Shown here one piece after another: positions 11,936-22,932 of a DNA stretch of 64,000 nucleotides (the stretch's first letter is position 1; every line of letters starts with the position of its first letter). The notes beneath the pieces are model-generated. The model saw only the letters and a program-made list of their open reading frames with translations, had not been told where the DNA came from and ran no database searches. Source of the stretch: Cristatella mucedo (Eukaryota; Bryozoa; Phylactolaemata; Cristatellidae). The stretch spans positions 732,501 through 796,500 of the forward strand of contig WPIO01000070.1 of assembly GCA_009760855.2 (NCBI GenBank), written 5' to 3'. A program made the position numbers and the translations under genes.

Positions 11936-13370
11936 CGTTGTAACAACAACAATAATAATAATAATACATTTGATATAGCACCCTGAGAGAACTCAATCTC
12001 TTTCTAGGCACTTTACATTTGCTGCAAAGGAAGCATGATCGAATGGTTAGCTGCAGCATGCTCAATGACAACAAGCACAGCATGGTTGAGGGTGACATGC
12101 ACAGTGGTCAGCATGCAAGTATGGTTAGTGGCAGCATGCACAGTGTCAGCACGCATAAGAACATAAAGGACAAATCACAGGGACCCACTAAATGCTGCCA
12201 TAAATAGATGCGTTTTTGATTTCTTTTTAAATGTGGACGAGTCAGGAGATGTCTTTATGCAGGTCGAGAATGAGTTCCAAGCTTTGGAAGCATACAAACT
12301 AAAGGCACGGTCTCAAATGAATTTGAGATTTGTACGAGATACAGATAAACAATTAGATTCCGAAAAGCGGGTGGTACGATGCTTAGCCTGGTGGGGGAGT
12401 ACATCTGATGGGTAGCCTGGAGCCAAAGAATAAAGGGACGTAAAAGTGAGCGACAAAACCTTTGAAGTCGATCCGTTGCTTGACTGGTAACCAGTGAAGG
12501 CCGGCGAGAAGTGTAATTATATGGCAACTGCGACGCCCGTGACAGACGACCAAGCTGCAGCGTTTTACACCAGCTGTAAGCGCCTGAGTGCACAGGCCGG
12601 TAGACCGGTAAACGTGAGTTACAGAAGTCGAGACGGGAGGTGACAAATGCATGAATCAATTTAGATGTGATAACCTTGTCTAAACGAGCCCGAATTTTAG
12701 CAATGTTATGTAGCTGAAAGTAGGCAAACTTGACTGTGGAGCTGATGTGGTCGTCTAACGGAAGGTCACTTTCGAATATTACACTTAGATTTTGTGCGGA
12801 TTCAACTGGAGGTATGCTGGCAGAGCCGATTTTGTGCGGTAGCCTTTCCAATCTCGTATAAGTTAGTTTTATCCTCATTCAATTTAAGAAAGTTTGCTGC
12901 CATCCATGTGCGGATGTCGCCAATACATGCACCAGGGTAGTTTAGAGAATTCGACCTACTGGAGGGCTGGGAGGGATCAAAGCAGAGGTACAACTGTCAT
13001 CTGCATATAAGTGAAAGCCTAGATTATGCTTGGCAATCACATCGGTAAGAGGGAGAGTATAAGTCGTGAAAAGAACGTGATTCCTTAGGCACAGATTCCT
13101 GAGGTACTCCACATTTTAGAGGGTCCTTGGATGATCTTTGTTCATTCGCATCAATCCTCCGGAGTCTCCCACTGAGATAGGACCTGAGCAATTGCAATGC
13201 AGTGCCAGTGATGCCCAGGCGATATGAGAGGCGCTCAAGGAGGACTCAGTGATCGACAGTATCAAAACCTGCCGAAAGATCTAGCAAAACAAGCCGGGAT
13301 AGTCCACCTAAATCTGAATTCCTAAGTAGGTCGTTATACGCCCGAAGCAATGCCGTTCCGCCTGATCGGA
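11936..13370 (-). mobile_element. LINE family A, RT-containing copy
   Basis: About 1.4 kb in antisense, from the AAT tail at 11950 through the 3' UTR-like block to the RT. Minus-strand frames give LVIHAFVTSRLDFCNS-like and LHWLPVKQRIDFK segments, then a decayed YADD region near 13000 and the DTVDH-like region near 13260. Several frameshifts and stops make it inactive. Confidence 0.88.
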
Positions 13371-14557
13371 TATCTTCTCCTTGTTTGTCTCTCTACCACG
13401 GTGGCTGAATAAACGGTCACACCCTGACTATTCGCTGTTTATATCCAGCAATGAGCGCACACAACATGGCAGCGAGCGAAGGCCTGCGGTCGGGCTTCGC
13501 AGCGTCGTCTCGCTGCGAAGCTGCGGAGCTGCGGAGCGCCAGATCGCCGCTCCCACGAACCCGTCATGTCAGCTTTCGTACTCGAGCTCTGCGACACTGC
13601 CCAGCTCGATTCAATCTGTACGCGTATGACGTTCGTGAGGTGGCACGCGTAAAGGAGACGGCCTCGCGTCAAATGTAAAGGCATCCTTTCCATTGCTAAC
13701 CTCTCGTTAAATCATCGTACGGTACACCTGCTGGAATGGCCTCAGGTAATCAGTAACATTATTACCGTAACGGTATTTAATGATAATAGTAATTAATTAT
13801 AATAAAATATTCTCATAGCACTCAAGAAAATATGTCATACTAATTAATGTGTGTTGACAACCAGCACAATTTCAGCATCCGCAAGCATGAAAAGAAAAAT
13901 TCGCAAGTACAGAGCAAACGCTGCGAGAAGCATGTGTTTTCCTTAGCTTCCCCTTAAACGCCGTCAAGTAACGGGATGTCGTGATGCCTGGAACTAATGC
14001 TTATGGGACACCCCAAGCTTGTGGCTGGACTAGAAGACTACGGTCTTCTAATATGTGACGCTGTGCGACTTTCGCCGTGTTCTCGGAATTTAGGCGTTAT
14101 CTTGGATGAAAACTACCTAAATTTTGAAATTCCTTTAAGAAGCTGCGTCCGCAGCTAGCCATCACGTCCGATCCCTATCTAAGATTAAGGACTGTCTGTC
14201 ATGGTGCGGCGGGTTGCAAAAACTAGTTCACTAGTTCTGTGAATGCTAGACCATTGCAATTCCATTTTGACTGGGCTGCTGAAAACAGCCACTGGGTTAC
14301 TACAGCTGGTGATGAATTTGGCTACAAGGCTAGTCAAAAAGAACCCAGGATCTGCGCTGGGCGAACACGACGTGTGAGATTTGTGCGATCCCCAGCAATG
14401 CGACTCCTCAGCGATGCCGGCCTCCTGTCTAGTCGCCTGTCTGACCTAGAGAACGCCGCGCGCGCGCGAATGCTGCGATCCTGCTGCGGCCAGCTGTCCG
14501 GCGCTGCCGCGAAGCGCCGGATGCACACGACGCTCACTAGCGCCGCCCTCGACGAAC

Positions 14558-14565
<8 letters not shown>
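13371..14565. other. No recognisable gene
   Basis: Short overlapping ORFs only. AT-rich around 13740-13850, then rising in GC towards the alanine-rich ORF. Confidence 0.4.
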
Positions 14566-14594
<29 letters not shown>

Positions 14595-14596
14595 TC
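14566..14596. repeat. (GCC)n trinucleotide repeat
   Basis: About ten GCC units, about 230 bp past the stop codon of the minus-strand ORF. Confidence 0.9.
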
Positions 14597-14825
14597 GCTT
14601 CTTCTTCTTTCCCCAACGTAAGCAAAACCGGGTGTAGGCGTAAGCGAAACTTGAAGCGTGTATTGCTCGAGTCTCGCAGCGCCTGCGCGGGCGGTTCGCA
14701 GCGGAAGAGCGAATTGACCAATCGCACCGCTTCTGCCCCACGCGCGAACTAAAGCCGCTGCCGCTAGTGCGAATCGCTAGCGAAGCCGGCTACGCACAAT
14801 TGGCCGTCGAGTCGGTCTCGCGAGA

Positions 14826-16817
14826 TTACACGGCGCTCTCGCCGGGCACCGTCGCCTGGACGACCTCCCCGCCTTCTGCGGCGGCAGGCGCGCCGCCACT
14901 CTCCGCGGCAGGCGCGCTGTCGGCGGGCGTCGCCGCCGCCACCGCCTCGCTATCTGCGGGTGTCGCCGACGCTGCCTCGCTCTCAGCGCCCGACGCCGCC
15001 ATCGCTTTCGGCTCCTGACTCCCACCACTCTCTGTGGGCGTCGCCGCCCCGCTTTCGGCTCCTGACGCCGCCGCAACTGCCTCGCTTTCGGCTCCTGACG
15101 CCGCCGAGACCGCCTCGCTTTCGACTCCTGACGCCGCCGAGACCGCCTCGCTTTCGACTCCTGGCGCCACCACCACCGCCTCGCTTTCGACTCCTGGCGC
15201 CGCTGAGACCGCATCGCTTTCGGCTCCAGACGCCACCGAAACCGCCTCGCTTTCGGCTCCTGGCGCCGCCGCAACTGTCTCGCTTTCGGCTCCTGGCGCC
15301 GCCGAGACAGCCTCGCTTTCGGCTCCTGGCGCCGCCGTTACCGCTGCCGGCTCGCCGGGGGCGCTCGCTTCCGACTTCACCGCAGCATCCGTCGCTTTGC
15401 TGGCTGGCGCGACGGTGTCTTGAGGTTCGGCGAGCTCCGCTGGTGTTTCCTGCACTGCCTCCGGTGCAGCAGCCGGCTCGTCGAGATCGCCGGTCGCTGC
15501 GTCGGTCGCGGTCGCAGCCGCCGCCTCCTCCGCCGCGCCTGTCGTACCCGCGGTCTCCGCTTCCGACCCGCTAGCCTTCGCTTCTTCTACACCGTCGGCG
15601 GCAGCGGCAGCGAACGTTGCTGACGCATCCGCCTCGTCGTTGGAAGCCGCGGCCGCGTCGCTCGCGCCTGCCTCACTCCGCTCGCCGAAGGCGGCGGCGG
15701 CGGCGGCTGCTGGCTGCGGCTTGGTCGCTTCCTCGGTCGTAGCCGGCGCTTCGGCGTCGGCTGACGGCGCTGCCTCGTGATGCGTGCCAGGGACGGCGGC
15801 AGCGGCGGCGGCGGCGGCGGCGGCGGCGGGTGCGTCGGTCGCCGGCACGTCAGCCTCCGACTGGACTGCTGAAGGCATCTCCTCCTTCTCCGGCTCGGCG
15901 GCGGCGGCGCTAGTGGCCGCGGCTCCATCGGCCTCGGGCTCGCCGGCTGCGGCGGCCTGCGACTCCGTCCCGGGCTCCGTCGGCGCGTCGGCGGCCGGCG
16001 TGCCAGCCGGCGCGGCTGTGCCAGCAGCAGCCGGTTCGGGCTCGACGGCAGCAGACGCTTCCGGAGCGCCGAGCGTCTTCGCTCCCTCAGAGTCGCTCTC
16101 GTGCTGCGCCTCCACCACCTCCGCCGGCGCCGCCGCCGCCGCCGCGCTCGCTACTGGCTCATCGACTGCGGATGCCGCCTCGGCCGCGGGCTCTTCGGCT
16201 GCAAGTGCTGAACTGGCTTTCGGGTCCGCTTCGTCCGTCGAGGCTGTGAGTCGAGGCTCCGTGGCCGAGGCCGGAGTCTCGTGCTCGCCAGCAGCCGACT
16301 GCTGTGGCTGCGACGCGCAGAGAGACTGCGGGGCGTCCTCGCCGCCGCCGCCGATCTCGGCCGCAGACGCCGCTTCGGCTGCTGCCGACTGCAGCTGCGG
16401 CTCCGCGGCGGCTGCCGAAGGCTGCGCGGCGGCCAAGCCCGCGTCCACGTGGGCGGCCGCTGGGGCTGGTGCGGCGTCGGCCTCGCCGGCCGCTCTCGGC
16501 TCGTCGGCGGCTGTTGCGCCTCCGCCGCCGCCGCCGCATGTTGGGCTCGCTGTAGGGCTCACCGCCGGGGTTTCGCTCGGAGCCGCGCGCTCGGAGCTCG
16601 GACCTTCGGAACCCTCGCCGCCGCCGGCGTCGCCGCTCACTTCAGGCTGCGGCGGAGGAGCGGCGCCTGCAGCGCCTGCTTCGGTGGCCGAGGCGGCCGA
16701 GTCGCCGCCTCCGCCGCCGCCGCCGCTGGTGGCTCCTGCGTCAGCGGCGGCGGCGGCACGCTGCTCTTCCGTCTGCTCCACTGCGACATCTCGCGGCTCC
16801 GTATTGCTGGCCTCCAT
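14826..16817 (-). CDS. Ala/Glu/Pro-rich low-complexity protein, 663 aa (hypothetical)
   Basis: An uninterrupted 663-codon frame runs from ATG at 16817 (context AAATATGG) to TAA at 14826. The protein is almost all Ala, Glu, Ser, Pro, Gly and Thr, acidic, without membrane segment, signal peptide or cysteine pattern, so it should be disordered. Its C-terminal third has nine 11-residue repeats of the type APGAESEAVSA, encoded by exact 33-bp units at 15049-15345. Just upstream of the ATG on the minus strand is a convincing splice acceptor (CTTCCTAACTCATTTCAG, then ATTCACTAAATATGG), which suggests a 5'-UTR exon in the GC-rich DNA beyond. I do not recognise the family. Other frames are also fairly open because the DNA is GC-rich, so coding is likely but not proven. 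Confidence 0.5.
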   Translation of the reverse strand: MEASNTEPRDVAVEQTEEQRAAAAADAGATSGGGGGGGDSAASATEAGAAGAAPPPQPEVSGDAGGGEGSEGPSSERAAPSETPAVSPTASPTCGGGGGGATAADEPRAAGEADAAPAPAAAHVDAGLAAAQPSAAAAEPQLQSAAAEAASAAEIGGGGEDAPQSLCASQPQQSAAGEHETPASATEPRLTASTDEADPKASSALAAEEPAAEAASAVDEPVASAAAAAAPAEVVEAQHESDSEGAKTLGAPEASAAVEPEPAAAGTAAPAGTPAADAPTEPGTESQAAAAGEPEADGAAATSAAAAEPEKEEMPSAVQSEADVPATDAPAAAAAAAAAAAVPGTHHEAAPSADAEAPATTEEATKPQPAAAAAAAFGERSEAGASDAAAASNDEADASATFAAAAADGVEEAKASGSEAETAGTTGAAEEAAAATATDAATGDLDEPAAAPEAVQETPAELAEPQDTVAPASKATDAAVKSEASAPGEPAAVTAAPGAESEAVSAAPGAESETVAAAPGAESEAVSVASGAESDAVSAAPGVESEAVVVAPGVESEAVSAASGVESEAVSAASGAESEAVAAASGAESGAATPTESGGSQEPKAMAASGAESEAASATPADSEAVAAATPADSAPAAESGGAPAAAEGGEVVQATVPGESAV
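15049..15345 (-). repeat. Nine in-frame 33-bp tandem repeats
   Basis: Nine consecutive units of exactly 33 bp, each starting (plus strand) TCGCTTTCGGCTCCTG or a close variant. They translate on the minus strand to 11-residue repeats with variation at a few positions. Confidence 0.92.
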
Positions 16818-18540
16818 ATTTAGTGAATCTGAAATGAGTTAGGAAGTCGTTCGACAGTGAGCGGAAGGAAGCGCAGCGGATTTCGTCCGGCTGCGAAAGC
16901 TCGCTTCGCGCGTCATGTCAACATTTCGCACGCGCTTTCTCTAAGCGATGCCCAGCCTGGCGAATCGCGGGAGGGGCGCACGTTTCGTAAAATAAAACGG
17001 CGTGCCGAGCTAAAAACGAGAGCAATTATCGCGCTCCGTGGCCACGGGCGGGGAGTGTGGCTTGCTCTTTCCGTCTGAGCGAGATTCTCTGCGAGAGCGA
17101 GCCGTGCCGTCACCACTCGCGCCATGAGCGATTCGGCTCAGAGCCAGTTTCAGTTCGCCACTGCGGCATTTTAAAAGTACACGCGATACTCGCTCCGCTG
17201 TTGCAGTTCTCAGCCTCGGGACTACAGGAGGCGAACCGTCAGCGTGCGGCGAGGCGCGGCGCCCATCGAGCGAGCCGCTTTAGCCGCTAGCTCGGCCGGC
17301 GCTCTAGCGGCGGCGGCGTTCCGGCAGGCGGCGCTCTTGAGCGCCCCGTGTTGTGGCTGGAAAAAAGTGGTCCCGTAAACCTAGCCGCCTGGAAATGCCC
17401 ACGCCTATGCGCACGGCAAGGCGCACGCCTATCCGCCTGGATGTGCGCACGCTTAGCTGCCTGGCGATGCATGCACCTAGCCGCCGGGCAATGCGTACTT
17501 CAGCGAACGCATTCGCACTACTATTCGCGCTACGGTATATGTATGCGTACGCACGCGCTATGGTATATGTATTCGTACGCACGCGCTCTCGCCACTCACC
17601 CGCTTACACTAACGCCTCTGGCGCACGCCTTGCTGTCTTGCTATCTGAGCGCGCTACTTGATCGCCGCGCATTCGCCGCCGTTTCACCTTTAAAAGCACT
17701 TCCGAGAGACATTATTTACCGCACGCAAGCCGCTACTGCGTGGACGTCGAGCGGAAGGCCCGTGTGGAAGGGTGGCTCGGGGAAGGCGGCGTCGAGGCGC
17801 GCGCGCGCGCCGAGAGGCCGACCGCCGAGAGCGCATCTACCGGCGGCTCTCAGCGGCACTCAGCGGATCGGCGCCACTACCGGCGGATGTCAGCGGAGGA
17901 GTGGCCGCCGGCATCTCGGGGCGCCGGCCGCTGGCTGCGGGCGCTCGCGCCGGCCACCGGTCTGTGGCCGCCGGAATCTCGGCGCGCTTACCTCGAGAGT
18001 GCTAGAACGGGTAGACGACTCGGGTCAGATCGCCGCAGATTCACGAGCGCTCGCCCGACGTAATCGGTGAGAACGCGACGCTACATGGCGGGCGCTGGCC
18101 TATTTAAGGCCGCCGCCGAGGCATCCCGAAGGACACCTTAGGCGACGCTGCCAAAACCACGAGCCGAGTCTCCTAGACGACGCGACGGCAAATCGCCCAT
18201 CGACGCTGGGCCTGTCGTGCGTGTCATTGTCGAAGCCTGGGCGCTAAGAGAGCCCGACATTTCGCGACGCTCCTGGAGGGGGCGAAGCTTCCCCCCCCCC
18301 CCGCGGGGTAGTACGCAGGGGGGGCGGTACGCACTTGTCGGATCGCGACCCGAACGAGCTCTTCGCGCCGTCTTCGTACGTGTTGCGTGCGTGCGTCAGT
18401 CGCAAGGCCGTTGAGAGGGTTCGCTAGGCCACCGCCAGAGTCCTGGTGGCGGCGGCGGTGAGCAGGGCCGCGGCGCTGAGCGGGGCCGTAGAGCTGTGCG
18501 GGGGGGGGGGGCCCACAGCTCTGAGCCGGGGGGGGGGGCT
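16818..18540. other. GC-rich, CpG-rich stretch; no gene identified
   Basis: CpG-dense DNA directly upstream of the minus-strand alanine-rich ORF, so it may hold that gene's promoter and 5' UTR exon. A 30-bp unit (GGTATATGTATGCGTACGCA core) is doubled near 17529-17588. Poly-C and poly-G runs occur at about 18291-18302, 18500-18510 and 18529-18538. ORFs here overlap in several frames and show no motif. Confidence 0.4.
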
Positions 18541-19160
18541 TAATCGGTCAAACAATGGCAGTGTTTGAGATTTTTAGCAGTTTCTGGCTTATAAGAATTG
18601 GCAACCGGATATGTCGTAATCTGTCATTTAGAGCGTATGAACTGAGCATATGAAGTATTAGCTAGTCAGCCGTACTTATGCAGCAAAGCGTGTGACTTTT
18701 TGGTTGCGGCTGGTTCTGTACACCAGGCTACACCTCTCAGTGGCTATCGAATAGACAGCTCAATATCGAGACTATTCGAACATGGACATGGGCTATTGAA
18801 AATAAATTAAATATAAAATTATACATTACAATTACATATAAGTTTGAAATCTAGATTTGTTAAAACATATTGAAAATTTAAATTTAAATTCTATCTAAAT
18901 AAAAATATAAATGAAGACGTGGATATTAAGGTGAGGGGTGCTCTGCTTTAAGGTACGATAGCTCTGCGCCCTGCTCAGCATTACTGACAGGGTATAAATA
19001 AAGACGTGGACATTAATGAAGGGGGCGCTCTTGCACTCAACTCTATTGTTATCATTAATAATCCCACGAGAATTTGTCACGTGCCTACAATGATTAGCAC
19101 CGAAACGTGCGCGCCTTTTTGCTTCAGAGGATTTAAGCTCAGGAGCCGCAGTAGCACCGG
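18541..19160. other. AT-rich, no gene; imperfect direct repeat
   Basis: Composition falls sharply from GC-rich to AT-rich at 18541. A stretch around GAAGACGTGGATATTAA (18911-18927) recurs as AAGACGTGGACATTAA about 90 bp later. Confidence 0.4.
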
Positions 19161-19165
19161 CGTAG

Positions 19166-19330
19166 CAGTATGATAGCAGTATGCTATAATACTATGCTAT
19201 AATACTATGCTATAATACTATGCTATAATAATAATATACTATAATACTATGCTATAATACTATGCTATAATAATATGCTATAATAATATGCTATGCCGGT
19301 GATATGCTATAATAATATGCTATACCAGTG
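19166..19330. repeat. ATACTATGCTATAAT tandem repeat
   Basis: About ten imperfect copies of a 12-15 bp AT-rich unit containing TATGCTATAATA, twice broken by GCCGGTGATATG-like inserts. Confidence 0.9.
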
Positions 19331-19502
19331 ATATGATTCGTTGCTTGTCAAAACTCGAAAGCGCCGCTTCCGCTTGTACTCGCGCGCTGCTGCCACCTAG
19401 GACTGCTTCTACTGCGTCACCACAACAGTGGAGGGGACTCGTGTGCGCGGCCGCCGAGTCCTGTTTCCCTCTACTCCACAAGGGCCACTGAAAGCCCACG
19501 CG

Positions 19503-19672
19503 CTGTCGCTCCGGTTGGCTCCAGTGGTTAAGGTGCTCGCTTTTAACGACCGAGGTAGAGGTGAATGTATTTGATGGCCGAGGTCGTGGGCTCGAGCTCC
19601 GTGGCATAAGTGAAGCGCCTGAATAGAGATTGAGTTCTCTTAGGGTGCTATACAAATGAATGTATATTATAG
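19503..19672 (+). repeat. tRNA-type SINE, family S2
   Basis: The head has an A-box-like TGGCTCCAGTGGTTAAGG and a B-box-like GTGGGCTCGAGCTCC. The 3' part reads GCGCCTGAATAGAGATTGAG, then a TTCTCTTAGGGTGCTATACA-like end, which closely copies the 3' end of LINE family A. Sister copies lie at 26.03, 40.63, 42.37 and 45.97 kb. Confidence 0.75.
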
Positions 19673-20335
19673 TTTTTAGTGCACATTGAGAATCGGCGGA
19701 GACTTCTCTGACTTGTGCCAAGGGTGCATGACAATCAAATAAGACTCGCTGTTGAGAGAGTGCTTCTAGAAGAGTTCGCAGCAAAGCAAACCGCGTTAAA
19801 CTGCTACGGTGCATGAGCTGGAATGCACATATACAGCAAAATTCAATGTACAGCCATACATGTACATATGTACCTGTAGATACTCAAATACGCACACATA
19901 CACACACATGTACAGACAGGCAGCAAATAAATCTGAGCGCGACATTTAGCGACGTACGCGCGCGTAGAAGAGCATGCGCGGACGCACGCACGCACACACA
20001 CACGCGGCGTGTGCTTGTTATCGTTCCGCTGCCGCCAGAAGAATCCGAACTTTGGTCCGCTACGCTGTGCCTTGGTTGCAATGGCGGTTCAGCACAAGCA
20101 TCGATGAAGATGGCTTCGACGCATTCCTAGGCAGAGCCATTGCAAGATAGTGTGCGACGGTCGCCTGAAAATCCTGAGCTCCTCGGTGTCCTTTGACCAT
20201 TATGCGAGCGAATCAATCAGCTTATATGCATATGCATAATCTTTCTTATAATCTGTATAATCAGCTTATAAGCTTTTTTAGATAGCCTATTAGCTTATGT
20301 CTTATAAGCATCTTCATAATCTTGAAAATGGAACA
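19673..20335. other. No recognisable gene; short AC repeats
   Basis: Small CA-rich stretches near 19890-19910 and 19980-20005; nothing else recognised. Confidence 0.35.
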
Positions 20336-20339
20336 ACGT

Positions 20340-20367
20340 AAGCAAACCCCTCTCTCCCTCTCTCTGT

Positions 20368-20440
<73 letters not shown>

Positions 20441-20569
20441 TCCCTCTGTCGCACTCTCTCTCTTTTTCCTTCTGTCTCTCCCTCTCTCTCTCTCTTTGTC
20501 CCTCTGTCTCTCTCTCTCTTTGTCTCTTTGTCTCTCTGTCTCTCTCTCTTTCTCTCTTTGTGTGTGTGC

Positions 20570-20661
<92 letters not shown>

Positions 20662-20810
20662 ACTTACTCTCTCTCTCGCTCTCGCTGTCTCTCTCTCACT
20701 CTCCCTGTCTTTCTCATGCGCTCTTTTTTCTAGCTCTATCTCTCGCTCTCTCTCTCTCTCTCGCTTTCGCTCTCGCTCTGTCTCTCTTTCTCTCGCTCTG
20801 TCTGTTCTGT
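20340..20810. repeat. (CT)n microsatellite, interrupted
   Basis: About 470 bp dominated by CT dinucleotides, with TTTGTC and CTGTC interruptions and a pure core at about 20573-20658. Ser/Leu open frames across it are a by-product of the repeat. Confidence 0.95.
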
Positions 20811-21565
20811 TCTCGTCGCCCTTTTTGTCTGCTTTACCTGCTTATTTCCGCGTATATATCAAGGTATTTACTAGCGGGCATTTCGCAACGTTGTTTAATC
20901 ATTCTCTTGCTATTGACCAAGATGTGCTAAGTAATTGGTTTTTCGCCGACAACCACCGCCGCACTTACGCCGGCGCATGCCAGCTGCCAGCGATCGGGGC
21001 TCGTTATCTCACGCATGCACGAGCTGCCGGCACAGCGATCAGCTTCTGCTGCTGCTCACGAAGGGAGCCGGCAGAGCCGTAAAGCTCGGCTACACTGGAC
21101 CCAGGGGGGCGAGCATTGTCGGAGCTTTTCAAGGGGCCAGGACGGCGTCCTCGCAAGAGCACCTCGCCGAAATAGAGCAAGCTCCGGTGGCCTTGACCGC
21201 AATGATGGCGGCTTGACGCGGATCTTTCGCAGTCACACACCGCCGCTCGTCTTCTTTTTCTTGCTCCGCATCTATTGAAATGGCCGATTTTGCTGAATCA
21301 GCCAGATTACGAAAGATTTTCATTATTCCCGATTTATGAATTACGACAACTAGGAGCCGGTAATGCTGTAAACTATAGCCAATGCAGCATAAAAGCTGAT
21401 GCCATGCAATAGGCAGTTAGCTGGTGCCTTAGGAATTGAGTTGAGTTGAGCGCTAGGCTTTGAGCCACACGCGAAATACTGTTACGCCTGGTTAGCCGTG
21501 GAAGACTTACGCCTCCGTCGCCGGGGAATAGACTTCTCTGCGCTATGGATATAATCAAAATAACA
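20811..21565. other. No recognisable gene
   Basis: Only short overlapping ORFs without a motif. Confidence 0.4.
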
Positions 21566-21690
21566 ATACACTATAATATAATATAACATAATAACTGTGA
21601 TACCTGTTCACAGTGCCCTCAGGGAACTTAGTCTCCTTCTCGGCACTTTGCATTTGCTGGAAAGGAAGCTTCGATCGAAACGAGCAGCGC
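21566..21690 (-). mobile_element. LINE family A 3' tail
   Basis: AT-rich tail, then GTGCCCTCAGGGAACTTAGT and TTTGCATTTGCTGGAAAGG, the terminal block of family A. Confidence 0.75.
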
Positions 21691-21698
21691 GAGGAGTA

Positions 21699-21742
21699 GG
21701 CTTCTACTACGCCCGGACTTCTGTCCGGACGTAGTAGAAGCC
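21699..21742. repeat. 20-bp hairpin with TTCT loop
   Basis: GGCTTCTACTACGCCCGGAC, loop TTCT, then GTCCGGACGTAGTAGAAGCC. The arms pair over 20 bp with a single mismatch. Confidence 0.9.
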
Positions 21743-21835
21743 GCTACACGGCGTTTGCTACATTTTTTCTCCTTGTCGTTTAAATTATCATGTTTAATTA
21801 TCCCATCTTCTTTTGTAGAAGCCAAAAATGTCTTT

Positions 21836-22085
21836 TGTGTGTGTGTGTGTGTGTTTTTCGTCTCTAAATTTACAAAGCCAGAAAGACCAAGTGCGTGTTG
21901 CGCATGAGAGTTTTCTAAAACGCCCGCTAAAAGCCTGAGCGGCTTTCGGCACCATTGAAATAATCTCACGCAACGAAATTCACTTCGCCTCACGCAACGA
22001 AATTTAGAAGCATAGCTGAATCAAGAGGGCAGTTGATGTAGTGAGTAGCATGAAAGTAGCAGCTCACGGCGGCTGAAAAGTACAC
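21836..22085 (-). mobile_element. LINE family B 3' fragment with GT repeat
   Basis: A GT repeat at 21836-21855 is followed by the decayed family-B terminal block (GCCTGAGCGGCTTTCGG, then GAGTAGCATGAAAGTAGCAG). The CTCACGCAACGAAATT motif occurs twice, a small internal duplication. Confidence 0.75.
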
Positions 22086-22207
22086 ACCGTTTTTAACATT
22101 CGTCCCGCTCTCGTTTAATCATCTTCTCATTCTCTCTACTCGGCGGCGGCGGCGCTTTCTACGTTAAGTCGCGCCGCCGCCGGATTTCCTTCGCAGAGTT
22201 TCAGCTT

Positions 22208-22287
22208 CGATCGATCGAAGCTGAGATCGAAGCTGAGATCGAAGCTGAGGTCGAAGCTGAGATTGAAGCTGAGATCGAAGCTGAGTC
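22208..22287. repeat. 12-bp tandem repeat GATCGAAGCTGA
   Basis: Six to seven copies of GATCGAAGCTGA with single-base changes. Confidence 0.9.
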
Positions 22288-22364
22288 CGCCCGCGATCCG
22301 CGTCTCGTGGCGGATTTAGCGAATGAAAAATCCAAGCCAGAAAACGACAGCTCGCACTCTCGGC

Positions 22365-22366
<2 letters not shown>

Positions 22367-22404
<38 letters not shown>
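22367..22404. repeat. (GGC)n trinucleotide repeat
   Basis: About 12 GGC units, 130 bp before the 9-bp array. Confidence 0.92.
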
Positions 22405-22536
22405 GGCAGCGGGAAGCGGACGCTCACGGCACTGTCGCGGGTGGGAAGCGGCTGTGTCGCTTCAGTCAGCGAGCTCCGCGCGAGACGGACCGAACTACGC
22501 CGCCGCAGCGGCGGCGGCGCGCTGCTGCGCGTGCAC

Positions 22537-22932
22537 GCCGCCGCCGCCGCTGCCGCCGCTGCCGCCGCTGCCGCCGCTGCCGCCGCTGCCGCCGCTGCCG
22601 CCGCTGCCGCCGCTGCCGCCGCTGCCGCCGCTGCCGACGCCGCTGCTGCCGCCGCGCCGCTGCGCTGCCGCCGCTGCCGCCGCTGCCGCCGCTGCCGCCG
22701 CTGCCGCCGCTGCCGCCGCTGCCGCCGCTGCCGCCGCTGCCGCCGCTGCCGCCGCTGCCGCCGCTGCCGCCGCCGCTGCCGCCGCTGCCGCCGCTGCCGC
22801 CGCTGCCGCCGCTGCCGCCGCTGCCGCCGCTGCCGCCGCTGCCGCCGCTGCCGCCGCTGCCGCCGCTGCCGCCGCTGCCGCCGCTGCCGCCGCTGCCGCC
22901 GCTGCCGCCGCTGCCGCCGCTGCCGCCGCTGC
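22537..22932. repeat. 9-bp minisatellite (CTGCCGCCG)n
   Basis: About 40 copies of a 9-bp unit, broken once near 22637-22668. It is the same unit as in DNALI1 intron 3 (38236-39570, opposite strand). As it lacks stop codons in all six frames, it yields long artificial poly-Ala, Leu-Pro-Pro, Cys-Arg-Arg, Gly-Gly-Ser and Arg-Gln-Arg frames. Confidence 0.95.

Noticed and set aside
15784-16842. 352-codon plus-strand ORF opposite the alanine-rich gene
   Set aside because: It is shorter than the minus frame, lacks a splice or start context, and mirrors the Ala/Ser-rich composition; the minus frame contains the in-frame repeats plus an acceptor before its ATG.
20322-20930. Ser/Leu-rich ORF of 202 codons
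   Set aside because: A translation of the (CT)n microsatellite.
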